Shown one piece after another: positions 7,319 to 16,273 of a stretch of 64,000 nt of DNA (position 1 is its first letter; the number at the start of each line of letters is the position of its first letter). The position numbers were made by a program, and so were the translations under genes. This DNA is from Alphaproteobacteria bacterium. Its GTDB lineage: Bacteria > Pseudomonadota > Alphaproteobacteria > UBA8366 > Aestuariispiraceae. The stretch spans positions 1 through 64,000 of the forward strand of contig JANSXE010000007.1 of NCBI GenBank assembly GCA_024743195.1, read 5' to 3'. The notes beneath the pieces were generated by a model. The model saw nothing but the letters and a program-made list of their open reading frames with translations, was not told the DNA's origin and did no database searches.

Positions 7319-9337
7319 ATGCAGGAGCCCGACCCGCCGCCCCCGTCCCTCCCCACCGCTCGCCTCACCTGGACGGCGGACGGCGTCCCCGTCGCCTCGG
7401 ACTTCGAAGACGGCTATTTCGACCGCGCCGATCCGCTGGGGGAGACGCGGCATGTCTTCCTCGACGGCTGCGGCCTGCCCTCCGTTTGGCGCGGGCGCGC
7501 GCGCTTCAGCGTTGGGGAGACCGGGTTCGGGACGGGCCTCAGCCTGCTGATGATCGCAGCCCTCTGGGCGGAAACCGCGGCCGAGCGCCCGGTCGGCGCG
7601 CGGCTCGACCTGCTGTCGGTCGAGGGTCGGCCGCTCAGCGCGGCCGATCTCGCCCGGGCGCACCGATGGCTGCCGCCGCGCCTCGCCCCGCTCGCCGAGC
7701 GCCTGCGCCGCCAGTGGCCGCCGCCGTATCGCGGCTTCCACCGGCTCGCCTTTCCGGAGATCGGCGTCCGCTTTACCCTCATCCTCGACGAGGTCGAGCC
7801 GGCGTTGGCGGCGGTCGATCCGGGCGCAGGGCCCGGCTTCGACGCCTGGTGCCTGGACGGTTTCGCGCCGGCGCACAATCCGGCCATGTGGACCGAGGCG
7901 GTGCTGGGCCATGTGGTGCGGTTGAGCGCGCCCGGCGCCCGGATCGCGAGCTTCACCGCCGCGGGCGCCGTCCGCCGACGGCTGGAAGCGTTGGGCGCGC
8001 AAGTCGACCGCCGGCCGGGCTTTGGGCGCAAGCGTCACTGCCTCGCCGCGCGTCTGCCAGCGGCGCACAGGCCGCAGCGCGCGGCGGACCGTCCCGACTG
8101 GGCGCCCCCCGCCTCCATTCACCCGCCGGGCGCGCCAATCGCGGTTCTCGGCGCCGGCGTCGCGGGCCGGTGGCTCGCGCGCCGGCTGGCGGAAGCCGGT
8201 CTGCAGGTCGCCCTGGTCGGACGGGACGCGGCGGATCATCCCCCCGCCGCCCTGATCGCCCCAAAGCTGGTCCGGGGAGCAGAGGCCTATGGGCGTCTGT
8301 CCGCGCTGGCCTACGTCGCCGCCGTGCGGGCGATGGACGCCCTGGAGAGCGATCGACCGGCCGGCGCCCCGGCGATCTGGCGCGCCCGCGGCGTGCTGGA
8401 GCCCGCGCCGGATGCGGAAACGCGCGCCCGGCTCGCCGCCTTGGCGGAGACCTTCGACTGGCCGGAGACGTGGCTGCGCCTGACGGCCGACGGTCTGCTG
8501 CATCCCCGGGCCGGCGTGATCGATCCCGACGCCCTGCATCGCCTTCTGTGGGAGCAAGCGGCGGCCGCCGGGGCGCGGCGCCTGTCCCGGGACGTCGCCC
8601 GGATCGAGCGGACGGGCGGCCTCTGGCGGCTCGTCGCCGCGGACGGCGGCGCGGCGCTCGAGACGCCGACGTTGATCGTCGCGGCGGGGGCGACCGGATT
8701 CGGCCTCCTGCCCGATGCGGCGCGCTGGAGCGCCGTCCAGCCGTCGGGCGGCCGGCTGTTCCGACCGGTGCTCGACCCCGGATCGGCGCCGGAGACCGCT
8801 CTGGCCTATGGCGGCTTCTTGACGGGAGCGCTGGACGAGCCTGCGGGGCCGGCGCGCGCGCTCCTGGGGGCCAGCGCGCGCCGGGCCGCGACACCGGCCG
8901 AGGCCCTGGCCGCGGAGGATGGACGCGCGGCGGAGAGCCTGGCGCGCTGTCTGCGCCGGCTTGAGCGCGTGCGGCCGGACCTGGCGGCCTCCCTCGCCGC
9001 CGGCCCGACGCCGGAAAGCTGGGTCGGCGTGCGGGCCGGGACGCCGGACCACCTGCCGCATTGCGGGCCGGCGCCCGATGCGGACGCCTATCGCGCCGCC
9101 TATCGCGCCCTGGCCCGGGGCGCGCGCGCCGCGGCCGATCCCCCCGGCGCGGTCGAGCGGCCCGGGCTCTTCGTCGTCGGGGCGCTGGGGGCCAGGGGCT
9201 ATCAGCTCGCGCCGTTGCTGGCGGATGTTCTGACGGCCGAGCTGACGGGGGCGCCGCCGCCCGTGGCGGCCCGGGATCGCGCGGCCCTGCATCCGGCGCG
9301 GTTTCTCATGCGCGCCATGGCGCGGGAGCCGGCCTGA
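7319..9337 (+). CDS. mnmC: bifunctional tRNA 5-methylaminomethyl-2-thiouridine biosynthesis protein MnmC
   Basis: Finishes the wobble uridine modification of certain tRNAs. The C-terminal FAD domain converts cmnm5s2U to nm5s2U, and the N-terminal SAM-dependent domain methylates it to mnm5s2U. The 672-residue protein has the methyltransferase glycine loop GETGFGTGL at 66-74 and the MnmC-typical DGFAPAHNPAMW at about 180. The FAD-binding motif LGAGVAGRWLARRLAEAG lies near 277, and a C-terminal glycine-rich ARGYQLAPL. Length and domain order match the Escherichia coli enzyme. The frame is open 31 codons upstream, but that part overlaps the terminator; I start at MQEPDPP, which leads straight into the conserved ARLTWTADGVPVA. 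Confidence 0.92.
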   Translation: MQEPDPPPPSLPTARLTWTADGVPVASDFEDGYFDRADPLGETRHVFLDGCGLPSVWRGRARFSVGETGFGTGLSLLMIAALWAETAAERPVGARLDLLSVEGRPLSAADLARAHRWLPPRLAPLAERLRRQWPPPYRGFHRLAFPEIGVRFTLILDEVEPALAAVDPGAGPGFDAWCLDGFAPAHNPAMWTEAVLGHVVRLSAPGARIASFTAAGAVRRRLEALGAQVDRRPGFGRKRHCLAARLPAAHRPQRAADRPDWAPPASIHPPGAPIAVLGAGVAGRWLARRLAEAGLQVALVGRDAADHPPAALIAPKLVRGAEAYGRLSALAYVAAVRAMDALESDRPAGAPAIWRARGVLEPAPDAETRARLAALAETFDWPETWLRLTADGLLHPRAGVIDPDALHRLLWEQAAAAGARRLSRDVARIERTGGLWRLVAADGGAALETPTLIVAAGATGFGLLPDAARWSAVQPSGGRLFRPVLDPGSAPETALAYGGFLTGALDEPAGPARALLGASARRAATPAEALAAEDGRAAESLARCLRRLERVRPDLAASLAAGPTPESWVGVRAGTPDHLPHCGPAPDADAYRAAYRALARGARAAADPPGAVERPGLFVVGALGARGYQLAPLLADVLTAELTGAPPPVAARDRAALHPARFLMRAMAREPA

Positions 9338-9449
9338 TCCGCGCGGCTTGATCCGTCGGCGTCTTTCGCCATGTTGAGGACGGGGATCGGGTCCTCTGGA
9401 AGCCCCGGCGAACGGCCGGCGCGCCCCGATCGAACGAAGCTCTGCACCC

Positions 9450-11204
9450 ATGACCGCCGCCAAGAGCCGACCCGCCGACGACGCCGCGCCCGCGCCTGCG
9501 TCCGCGTCCGCCGCGGGCCCGCAGGTCCGCGACGAGGAAGAGCGTCCCGACGCCGAAGCCGTGGTCGCCCTGGGCTGGGGCCGGGTTCTGTTCGGCGAGA
9601 CGTTCGAGGATCCGGCCCGCCTCGCCGACGCGCTGCAGGCGGAGTTGGAGGGCGAGCGGGACATCGCGATCTATGTCGCCGACCCGCATCTGGTGCTGGC
9701 CGCCGCGCCGCAGGCGCTGTTCCTGGACCCGTCGCACACCTATCGCCTGCCGCTGGGCGGGGGATCGCACACGGCGTCCTCCCCCGACGCGCAGTCTTTC
9801 ACGGTGCGCGCGCTGCGCACGAAACGCGAAGCGCAGGAGATGAACCGGCTCTACGCCGCCGCCGGCATGGCGCTGGCGCCGATCGAACGCCTGCTGGCGG
9901 CGCGCGACGGGGAGCGCGTCCTGCATCTTCTCGCGATTGATGCGGAGACCGGCGCCGTGCTGGGAACCGTCACGGGCCTCGACCATTATCCCTGCTTCAA
10001 CGATCCGGCGCGCGGCGCCAGTCTCTGGAGCCTTGCGGTCGACCCGCATGCGCCTTTCCACGGCGTGGGCGAGGCGCTGATCCGGGCGCTTGCGGACCGT
10101 TTCACCGAACGTGGGGCGGCGCATCTCGACCTGTCGGTCATGGCGGACAACGAGCCGGCGATCGCGCTTTACGAGAAGCTGGGCTTCGAGCGGCTGCCCC
10201 TGTTCTCGGTCAAATGCCGGAACCATTTCAACGAGCCGCTCTATACGGCGCCGGAGCCGGCGCGGGAGCCGCTGCGCCAGGATGCGGAGGTGATCGTCCG
10301 CGAGGCCCGCCGACGCGGGGTGGCGGTCGAGATCGAGGATGCGGACAGCGGCCTCGTTCAACTCAGCCTCGGCGGCCGGACGATCTCCTGCGACGAATCG
10401 CTGACCGACCTGACCAGCGCCGTCGCCTTCCGCCGCTGCGACGAGCGCCGCCTGACCCTGGATCTCTTCCGGCGGGCCGGCCTGCCGGTCCCGGACCACC
10501 TGGAAGCGGGCGATCCCGACGAGGAAGCGGCGTTTCTGAAGCGGGCCGGCGCGGTCGTGGTGAAGCCGATGCGGCGCAGCGCCGTCGCCCCCGTCACGGT
10601 CGACGTGCGCGATCCGGACATCCTGCATGAGGCGGTGGCCGCCGCGGTGGACGCCGGCGGGCGCGTGTTGCTGGAGGAGCATGTGCCGGGCGACCATCTG
10701 CGCATTCTGGTGATCGAAAATCGCGTCGTCGCCGGCGCGCTGCGCCGCCCGGCCGAAATCGTCGGCGACGGACGCATGACGGCGCGCCAACTGGTCGAGT
10801 TGCAGAGCCGGCGCAAGGCGGCCGCCAGCGGCGGCGAGAGCCGCATTCCCTGGGACGCGGAGACGCGGGCCTGCCTGTTCGAGGCGGGCTACGCCCTGGA
10901 CGGCCGGCCGGCCGCCGGCGAAGTGGTGCGGGTGCGGCGCACGCCGAGCCTGACCGAAGGCGGCTCGATCCAGGATGTCACCGCACTGCTGCACCACAGG
11001 CTGTGTGACGCCGCCGCGACGGCGGCCCGCACGGTCGGCGCGCCCGTCGTCGGGATCGACGTGATGGTGGACAACCCGACCGAGCCCGAGTTCGTCCTGA
11101 TCGGCGCGGACCCGCAACCGAGCCTCGCCCACCACCAGCCGCAGCCGGCGGCGGAACGGTTCCTGGACATGCTGTTTCCGCAGACCGCGCGCCGGCGCGT
11201 CTGA
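9450..11204 (+). CDS. GNAT acetyltransferase / ATP-grasp ligase fusion (N-acetylglutaminylglutamine synthetase-like)
   Basis: 584 residues with two modules. The first is a GNAT acetyltransferase (about 125-275, with LAVDPHAPFHGVGEALIRALAD resembling the acetyl-CoA loop and YEKLGFERLPLF near its end). The second is an ATP-grasp ligase (about 290-570, with VVVKPMRRS, VLLEEHVPGDHLRILVIENRVV and GIDVMV). This architecture is that of the GNAT-family ligase Ngg, which makes the osmoprotectant N-acetylglutaminylglutamine amide in proteobacteria. The glutamine-amidotransferase (AsnO-like) and peptidase partners usually found beside ngg are not here; instead a DDAH homologue follows 17 nt downstream. 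The substrate may therefore differ. The first about 40 residues are Ala/Pro-rich and low complexity. Confidence 0.75.
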   Translation: MTAAKSRPADDAAPAPASASAAGPQVRDEEERPDAEAVVALGWGRVLFGETFEDPARLADALQAELEGERDIAIYVADPHLVLAAAPQALFLDPSHTYRLPLGGGSHTASSPDAQSFTVRALRTKREAQEMNRLYAAAGMALAPIERLLAARDGERVLHLLAIDAETGAVLGTVTGLDHYPCFNDPARGASLWSLAVDPHAPFHGVGEALIRALADRFTERGAAHLDLSVMADNEPAIALYEKLGFERLPLFSVKCRNHFNEPLYTAPEPAREPLRQDAEVIVREARRRGVAVEIEDADSGLVQLSLGGRTISCDESLTDLTSAVAFRRCDERRLTLDLFRRAGLPVPDHLEAGDPDEEAAFLKRAGAVVVKPMRRSAVAPVTVDVRDPDILHEAVAAAVDAGGRVLLEEHVPGDHLRILVIENRVVAGALRRPAEIVGDGRMTARQLVELQSRRKAAASGGESRIPWDAETRACLFEAGYALDGRPAAGEVVRVRRTPSLTEGGSIQDVTALLHHRLCDAAATAARTVGAPVVGIDVMVDNPTEPEFVLIGADPQPSLAHHQPQPAAERFLDMLFPQTARRRV

Positions 11205-11221
11205 GCCGTCGGAGCGTCGCG

Positions 11222-12049
11222 ATGCCGATCCGGTTCACCCGCGCCCTGATGCGCGAGCCGCCGGCGACGGTAATGGAGGGCCTGCGCGCGATCGATCGCG
11301 GCGCGCCGGACCCCGACCGCCTGCGCGCGGAGCATGCAGCCTATGCCGCAGCCTTGCACGAGGCCGGGCTGACCGTGGAGATCCTGCCGCCGCTCGACAC
11401 CCATCCGGACAGCCTTTTTCTTGAGGATCCGGCGCTGGCTTTCCCCGAGGGCGCGATCCTGCTGCGCCCAGGAGCGGCGAGCCGGTTCGGCGAGGCGGAG
11501 GCGCTGCGGCCCGAGTTGGAAAGCCGGTTCGAGCGCGTGATCGCGCTGCCGGGACCGGGAACCGTGGACGGCGGCGACGTGCTGACGCCGCCAAGCGAAG
11601 GGGGCGTCGAGCGGGTGTTGATCGGGCTTTCGGAGCGCACGGACGCCGCAGGCGCACAGGCGCTGGTGCAGGCGCTGGCGCACCTGGGCAAACGGGGCGA
11701 CATCGTGCGCACGCCGCCCGGCGTGCTGCACTTCAAGTCGGAGTGCGCGCCGCTGCGGCCGGAGACGGTGCTGGCGACGGAGCGGCTCGCCGCCTCAGGC
11801 GTCTTCGACGGACTGCGGGTGATCCGCGTCCCGGAAGGCGAAGAGCCGGCGGCCAACACGCTTGCCGTCAACCACCTGACGCTGGCTCCCGCCGGCTATC
11901 CGGCGACGGCCGAATGTCTGGCCGCCGCCGGCTTCACCGTGCGGGAAGTGGCGGTCCGGGAGGTCGAGAAGCTCGACGCCGGCCTGTCCTGCCTGTCGCT
12001 GCGCTGGGACGCCGCCCCCCGTAGAGGCGGCCCCGTAGAGGCCGCTTAG
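11222..12049 (+). CDS. dimethylargininase (DDAH)-family guanidino hydrolase
   Basis: 275-residue member of the amidinotransferase/dimethylarginine dimethylaminohydrolase superfamily, which hydrolyses guanidino groups such as methylarginines to citrulline. Key features line up with the Pseudomonas enzyme: SLFLEDPAL (Asp69), PGTVDGGDV (Asp near 116), His170 in VLHFKS, and nucleophile Cys257 in LDAGLSCLSLRW. The carboxylate at the EAGD position is Asp in DGGD. It is translationally close to the GNAT/ATP-grasp gene and its 3' end overlaps convergent rhlE by 4 nt. Substrate could be methylarginine, arginine or a peptide made by the neighbouring ligase. The last 15 residues beyond the Cys motif are a Pro/Gly extension. 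Confidence 0.85.
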   Translation: MPIRFTRALMREPPATVMEGLRAIDRGAPDPDRLRAEHAAYAAALHEAGLTVEILPPLDTHPDSLFLEDPALAFPEGAILLRPGAASRFGEAEALRPELESRFERVIALPGPGTVDGGDVLTPPSEGGVERVLIGLSERTDAAGAQALVQALAHLGKRGDIVRTPPGVLHFKSECAPLRPETVLATERLAASGVFDGLRVIRVPEGEEPAANTLAVNHLTLAPAGYPATAECLAAAGFTVREVAVREVEKLDAGLSCLSLRWDAAPRRGGPVEAA

Positions 12050-13344
12050 GCGGCGCGGGGCGGGCCGCGGCGTCGGCCGCCTTGGCCGGCGCCGGGCTTG
12101 CCGCCAGCGGCGCCTTGGCCCGGGCCGCCCTTGCCGCGACCGCGATTGCGCCGGCCCTTGCCGCCGCCCGGCTTGCCCTCGCCCGTCGGCTTGCCGCCGC
12201 CGCGCTGCGGGCGCGGGTCGTTGGCCGGATCGACCAGCGGGCGCTTCAGCAGACGCTCGATGTCCGACAGCTTGGCGTACTCGTCCGGGCCGCAGAAGGT
12301 CACCGCGACGCCTTCGGCGCCCTTGCGGGCGGTGCGGCCGATGCGGTGGACATAGGCTTCCGGCTCCATCGGCACGTCGAAATTCACCACATGGCTGACG
12401 CCGTCGACGTCGATGCCGCGCGCGGCGATGTCGGTCGCGACCAGCACGCGGGCCTGACCGCGCTTGAAGCGGGCCAGCGCCTTCTCGCGCGCCGACTGGC
12501 TCTTGTTGCCGTGCAGGGCGTCGGACGGCACGCCGTCCTTCTCCAGCTGCTGGGCCAGCCGGTTGGCGCCGTGTTTGGTGCGGGTGAAGACGATGACGCG
12601 GCTCATGGCGTCGTCGTTCAGCATCTCGTTGAGGAGGCCGCGCTTGCGCGACCCCTCGACGAAGATCACCGACTGCTCGATCCGCTCGACCGGCACGGTC
12701 CCCGGCGTAACCTGGATGCGGATCGGCTCGTAGAGCATATCGGCCGCCAGCGCTTCGACCTCGCGGGTCATGGTGGCGGAGAAGAACTGGGTCAGCCGGT
12801 CCTCGCGGGTCTTGGCGACGATCTTCTTCACGTCGCGCACGAAGCCCATGTCGAGCATCCGGTCGGCCTCGTCGAGCACCAGATACTCGACGTCGTCGAG
12901 CGCCACGCAGCCCTGGTTCATCAGGTCGAGCAGGCGGCCCGGGCAGGCCGTCAACACGTCCAGGCCGCGGTTCAGCGCCTTCACCTGACCGTGCTGTCCG
13001 ACGCCGCCGATCACGACGCCGGCGCGGATGTTCAGGAACTTCGCGAAGACGCGGATCGACTGGTCGATCTGCAGCGCCAACTCCCGCGTCGGCGCCAGGA
13101 TCAGCGCGCGCGGACGGCGCGGCTGCGCCGTCTTCTTGTCGGCGCTCAGATGCTGCAGCATCGGCAGCGCGAAGGCCGCCGTCTTGCCGGTGCCGGTCTG
13201 GGCGACGCCGAGCATGTCGGAGCCTTCCAGCACGGCGGGGATCGCCTGCTGCTGAATCGGGGTCGGGATGGTGAACTGGGCGGCCTCGAGGGCCTTCAGG
13301 AGCGGCTCGGCCAGGCCGAGCGCGGAGAACGTCATATCAGTCAA
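12046..13344 (-). CDS. rhlE: DEAD-box RNA helicase, RhlE type
   Basis: ATP-dependent RNA helicase involved in RNA decay and ribosome assembly. The 432 residues show the Q motif (PTPIQ, 27-31), motif I AQTGTGKT (48-55), PTRELA (85-90), DEAD at 158-161, SAT at 189-191 and HRIGRTAR near 335. The C-terminal tail from about 370 is Gly/Arg/Lys-rich (GRRNRGRGKGG), as in RhlE proteins that bind RNA non-specifically. A gene-free stretch of about 250 nt lies upstream before the convergent-side GNAT gene, suggesting a long 5' untranslated region. Identification as a DEAD-box helicase is certain; RhlE versus another subtype is likely. Confidence 0.93.
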   Translation of the reverse strand: MTDMTFSALGLAEPLLKALEAAQFTIPTPIQQQAIPAVLEGSDMLGVAQTGTGKTAAFALPMLQHLSADKKTAQPRRPRALILAPTRELALQIDQSIRVFAKFLNIRAGVVIGGVGQHGQVKALNRGLDVLTACPGRLLDLMNQGCVALDDVEYLVLDEADRMLDMGFVRDVKKIVAKTREDRLTQFFSATMTREVEALAADMLYEPIRIQVTPGTVPVERIEQSVIFVEGSRKRGLLNEMLNDDAMSRVIVFTRTKHGANRLAQQLEKDGVPSDALHGNKSQSAREKALARFKRGQARVLVATDIAARGIDVDGVSHVVNFDVPMEPEAYVHRIGRTARKGAEGVAVTFCGPDEYAKLSDIERLLKRPLVDPANDPRPQRGGGKPTGEGKPGGGKGRRNRGRGKGGPGQGAAGGKPGAGQGGRRRGPPRAA

Positions 13345-13594
13345 AGTCGGTTTCCATCTTCATAGAACGCGGGATAGACCACCGCGGCCCCGCGCCCACT
13401 GGACGAACGGCGGCCGCGCACAAGCGGAACTCCGGCGTTTTTCGCCGTCATCCACGCGCACTTGGATGGAACGGAGGGGTTTCATAAGACGCGAAGCAAC
13501 GGACGCTTCATCGAAAACTTCAAGAAAGCGCGTCGCGCGCTTGCTGTCGCGTTGCAGCGTAGATGCGCCTTTCGGCCCCCAAATGCAAGCAATA

Positions 13595-14164
13595 TTATTT
13601 CACGCTCACGGCGCCCGCTCCCGCATCGTCGCCCGCTCCCGCATCGTCGCCCGTCAACTTCTTCGCCATCCTGAAACTGGTCAGCGCGACGCCGTTGCGC
13701 ACCGGCGTCTGCCGGCGTTGGACCACGAAGCCCTGACGCGCGAAGAAGGGCCGCGCGGCGAGGCTCGCATCCGTCGTCAGGCGCATGCAGCCGGCCGCGC
13801 GCGCCGCCAGCTCGATCGCCGCGTAGAGCCGGTAGGCGACGCCTTCGCCCATCCGATCCGGCTGCACGAAGGCGAGGTCGATATGGCCGACGCCGCGTCG
13901 ACCGATCTCAAGGCTCATGAAGCCGACCAGCGCCTCCGACGCGGGATCGAGCGCGACCAGCGTGGTCATCGCCGAGAGTCGGTCCGCCCACGCGTCCTCG
14001 GCCGGCGGCGCGGGCGCCCAGGCCGCCAACTGCCGAGCCGTGTAGTGTTCGGCCGCGCCGCGATGGACGGCCTCATGGAAGACCAGAGCTGCCGCCGCCG
14101 CATCGGACCGCCGGAAGGGCCGGATCGTCGGCGCCGGCCCGCGCGGCGGCCCGACCGGCGTCAA
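13595..14164 (-). CDS. GNAT-family N-acetyltransferase
   Basis: 189-residue acetyl-CoA-dependent acetyltransferase of unknown substrate. Family features are APTIRPFRRSDAAAAALVF at the start, the central FMSLEIGRRGVGHIDLAFVQPDRMGEGVAYRLY (beta4 and the pyrophosphate-binding loop), and ARPFFARQGFVV near the end. The C-terminus is an acidic repeat (DDAGAGDDAGAG) encoded by two 18-bp tandem units. Its start codon overlaps the stop of the upstream ABC ATPase gene by 4 nt (ATGA), so it is translationally coupled to the importer operon. It could act on the imported compound, but this is only suggested by context. Confidence 0.8.
   Translation of the reverse strand: MTPVGPPRGPAPTIRPFRRSDAAAAALVFHEAVHRGAAEHYTARQLAAWAPAPPAEDAWADRLSAMTTLVALDPASEALVGFMSLEIGRRGVGHIDLAFVQPDRMGEGVAYRLYAAIELAARAAGCMRLTTDASLAARPFFARQGFVVQRRQTPVRNGVALTSFRMAKKLTGDDAGAGDDAGAGAVSVK
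13613..13648 (-). repeat. two tandem 18-bp units at the 3' end of the GNAT gene
   Basis: GCCCGCTCCCGCATCGTC (plus-strand sense) occurs twice exactly and a third copy starts. It encodes an Asp/Ala/Gly repeat in the protein tail, with frame kept. Confidence 0.85.
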
Positions 14165-15198
14165 AGCCGGCCTTCCTCCACCCCGTGACAGGCCGCGGTG
14201 CGGCCGGGGCCGAGCACCAGGCGGGCCGGCGCCTCCGTCTTGCAGCGATCGTTCGCGTGCGGGCAGCGCGGGTGGAAGTGACAGCCGCTCGGCCGGTCGA
14301 TCGGGTCGGGGATCTCGCCGACCACGCTCTCCGCCGTGCGGCCGAAGGCGTCGAGCCGCGGCGCGGCGTCGAGCAGCATGTGGGTGTAGGGGTGCCGCGG
14401 CGCCTCGTAGAGCTGCTCGCGCGGGGCGGTCTCCACCAGCCGGCCGAGATAGAGCACCCCGATGTCGTCCGCCATGTAGCGCACGACCGAGAGGTCGTGG
14501 CTGATCAAGAGATAGGTCAGGTTCAACTCGCGCTGCAGGTCGCGCATCAGATTCAGGACCTGGCTCTGCACCGAGACGTCGAGCGCGCTCGTCGGCTCGT
14601 CGCAGACGATGAATTCGGGCTTGGAGGCGAGCGCGCGGGCGATGCAGATGCGCTGGCGCTGACCGCCGGAGAATTCGTGCGGGTACTTGATCCCGTCGAT
14701 CGCGGCGAGGCCCACCTGCTCCAGCAGCTCGCCGACGCGGGCGCGCACGGCCTTCGCGTCCTGCTCGAGCTGGAAGGCGCGAATCGGCTCGGCGATGATG
14801 TCGCCCACGCGCCAGCGCGGGTTCAGGCTGGCGTAGGGGTCCTGGAAGATCATCTGAATGCGCCGGCGCAGGGCCGTCTGGCCGGCGATGTCGCCGCTGC
14901 GGAACAGGTCGACGCCGTCGACCGTCACCGCACCCGAAGTCGGGCGCAGCAGGCCGACGATCATCCTGGCGATGGTGGACTTGCCCGAGCCGGATTCCCC
15001 GACCAGCGCGAAGGTCTTGCCGCGGCGGATGTCGAAGGTCACGTCCTCGGCGGCGGTCAGGAAGACGCGCTCCTCGCGCTCGATCACCCGGTTCAGCCAG
15101 GGCTTGGAGACGTCGAACACCCGGCCCAGCCCGCGGGCGCTGACCAGCACGTCGTCCGCGGCGGCCTGCGCCAGGTCCTCGGTCATCAGATCGCTCAT
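14161..15198 (-). CDS. peptide/nickel-type ABC transporter ATP-binding protein (DppF-like)
   Basis: One of two ATPases of a peptide-type importer. In 345 residues it has Walker A GESGSGKST at 67-75, the signature FSGGQRQRI, Walker B FIVCDEPTSALD, and a C-terminal oligopeptide-permease domain with the cysteine motif GCHFHPRCPHANDRC. The frame continues upstream inside the previous gene, but MSDLMTEDLA starts exactly at a 4-nt ATGA overlap with the DppD-like gene. The operon order on the minus strand is binding protein, permease, permease, ATPase, ATPase, acetyltransferase. The transported substrate cannot be read from sequence. Confidence 0.9.
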   Translation of the reverse strand: MSDLMTEDLAQAAADDVLVSARGLGRVFDVSKPWLNRVIEREERVFLTAAEDVTFDIRRGKTFALVGESGSGKSTIARMIVGLLRPTSGAVTVDGVDLFRSGDIAGQTALRRRIQMIFQDPYASLNPRWRVGDIIAEPIRAFQLEQDAKAVRARVGELLEQVGLAAIDGIKYPHEFSGGQRQRICIARALASKPEFIVCDEPTSALDVSVQSQVLNLMRDLQRELNLTYLLISHDLSVVRYMADDIGVLYLGRLVETAPREQLYEAPRHPYTHMLLDAAPRLDAFGRTAESVVGEIPDPIDRPSGCHFHPRCPHANDRCKTEAPARLVLGPGRTAACHGVEEGRL

Positions 15199-16262
15199 GC
15201 GGCCCCCTCCCCGGCTTCCGCCGTCGCGATAGCCGCCGGATCGCTCCCGGCGCCGGCCAGCTCGGCGCGCGCAGCGGCGTGGCGGTCCCCCTCGGCCGGG
15301 TCGTAGAGCCAACAGGCGATCTGGCCGGCGCCGACCGGGATCGGATCCGGGCGCTCCTTGTCGCAGCGCTCGAAGCGCTTGGTGCAGCGCGGGTGGAAGG
15401 CGCAACCGTTCGGAATCGCGCGCAGGCCCGGCATCGAGCCCGGAATCTGATGCAGACGCCCGCCCTCGCCCAGCGTCGAGGGCGTCGATTTCATCAGCCC
15501 CACCGTATAGGGATGCTTCGGCCGCGAGAGCACGTCCGGCGTCGGGCCGATCTCGGCCAAGCGCCCCGCATAGAGCACGGCGACGCGGTCCGTCGCCTCC
15601 GCGATCACGCCCATGTCGTGGGTGATCAGCATCACAGCGGCCCCGCGCTCGCGACACAGCCGCTTCAGGAGCGCGATGATCTGCGCCTGGACGGAGACGT
15701 CGAGCGCGGTCGTCGGCTCGTCCGCGATGACGAGTTCCGGCTCCGCCGCCAGCGCCAGCGCGATCACGACCCGCTGACGCATGCCGCCCGAGAACTCGTG
15801 CGGATAGCTGTCGATGCGCCGCGCGGCGGCCGGAATGCCGACCTCGTCCAACGCGGCGATCGCGCGCTTGCGCGCTTCGGCCTCGCCGACGGACAGGTGC
15901 GTGCGGATCGTCTCGACCAACTGGTCGCCGATGCGCAGCAGCGGGTTGAGGCTGGTCAACGGGTCCTGGAAGACCATGCCGATCTTGCGCCCGCGCACGC
16001 GGCGCATCGCGTCCTCGCTCAACCGGTGGATCGGCTCGCCGTCGAGCAACACCTCGCCGGCGGCGATCCGGCCCGGCCGGTCGATCAGACCGACCACCGC
16101 CGAGCCCGTCATCGACTTGCCGGCGCCCGATTCGCCGACCACGCCCAGGATCTCGCCCCGGTGTATGTCGAAGCTGACATGATCGACCGGCCGCAGGAGC
16201 CCCCGGCGGGTCGGGAACTCCACGACCAGATCGCGGATCGAGAGGAGAGCCTGGTCCGACAT
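15195..16262 (-). CDS. peptide/nickel-type ABC transporter ATP-binding protein (DppD-like)
   Basis: Second ATPase of the importer, 355 residues. Walker A GESGAGKS is at 43-50, the ABC signature is FSGGMRQRV, Walker B is LVIADEPTTALD and the H-loop is ITHDMG. The oligopeptide-permease C-terminal domain contains GCAFHPRCTKRFERC, a known iron-sulfur-type cysteine motif in this family. The tail is Ala-rich. The start MSDQALLSIRDLVVEF fits the family and lies 11 nt after the DppC-like stop. The 3' end overlaps the next ATPase by 4 nt. Confidence 0.9.
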   Translation of the reverse strand: MSDQALLSIRDLVVEFPTRRGLLRPVDHVSFDIHRGEILGVVGESGAGKSMTGSAVVGLIDRPGRIAAGEVLLDGEPIHRLSEDAMRRVRGRKIGMVFQDPLTSLNPLLRIGDQLVETIRTHLSVGEAEARKRAIAALDEVGIPAAARRIDSYPHEFSGGMRQRVVIALALAAEPELVIADEPTTALDVSVQAQIIALLKRLCRERGAAVMLITHDMGVIAEATDRVAVLYAGRLAEIGPTPDVLSRPKHPYTVGLMKSTPSTLGEGGRLHQIPGSMPGLRAIPNGCAFHPRCTKRFERCDKERPDPIPVGAGQIACWLYDPAEGDRHAAARAELAGAGSDPAAIATAEAGEGAA

Positions 16263-16273
16263 GTCCCGCCCCC

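Noticed and set aside
7066-7368. 100-codon minus-strand frame upstream of mnmC
   Set aside because: It is Arg/Gly-rich with no ribosome-binding site and overlaps the intrinsic terminator and mnmC start.
7304-9664. 786-codon open frame on the minus strand opposite mnmC
   Set aside because: It overlaps a complete MnmC on the other strand and has no recognisable domain.
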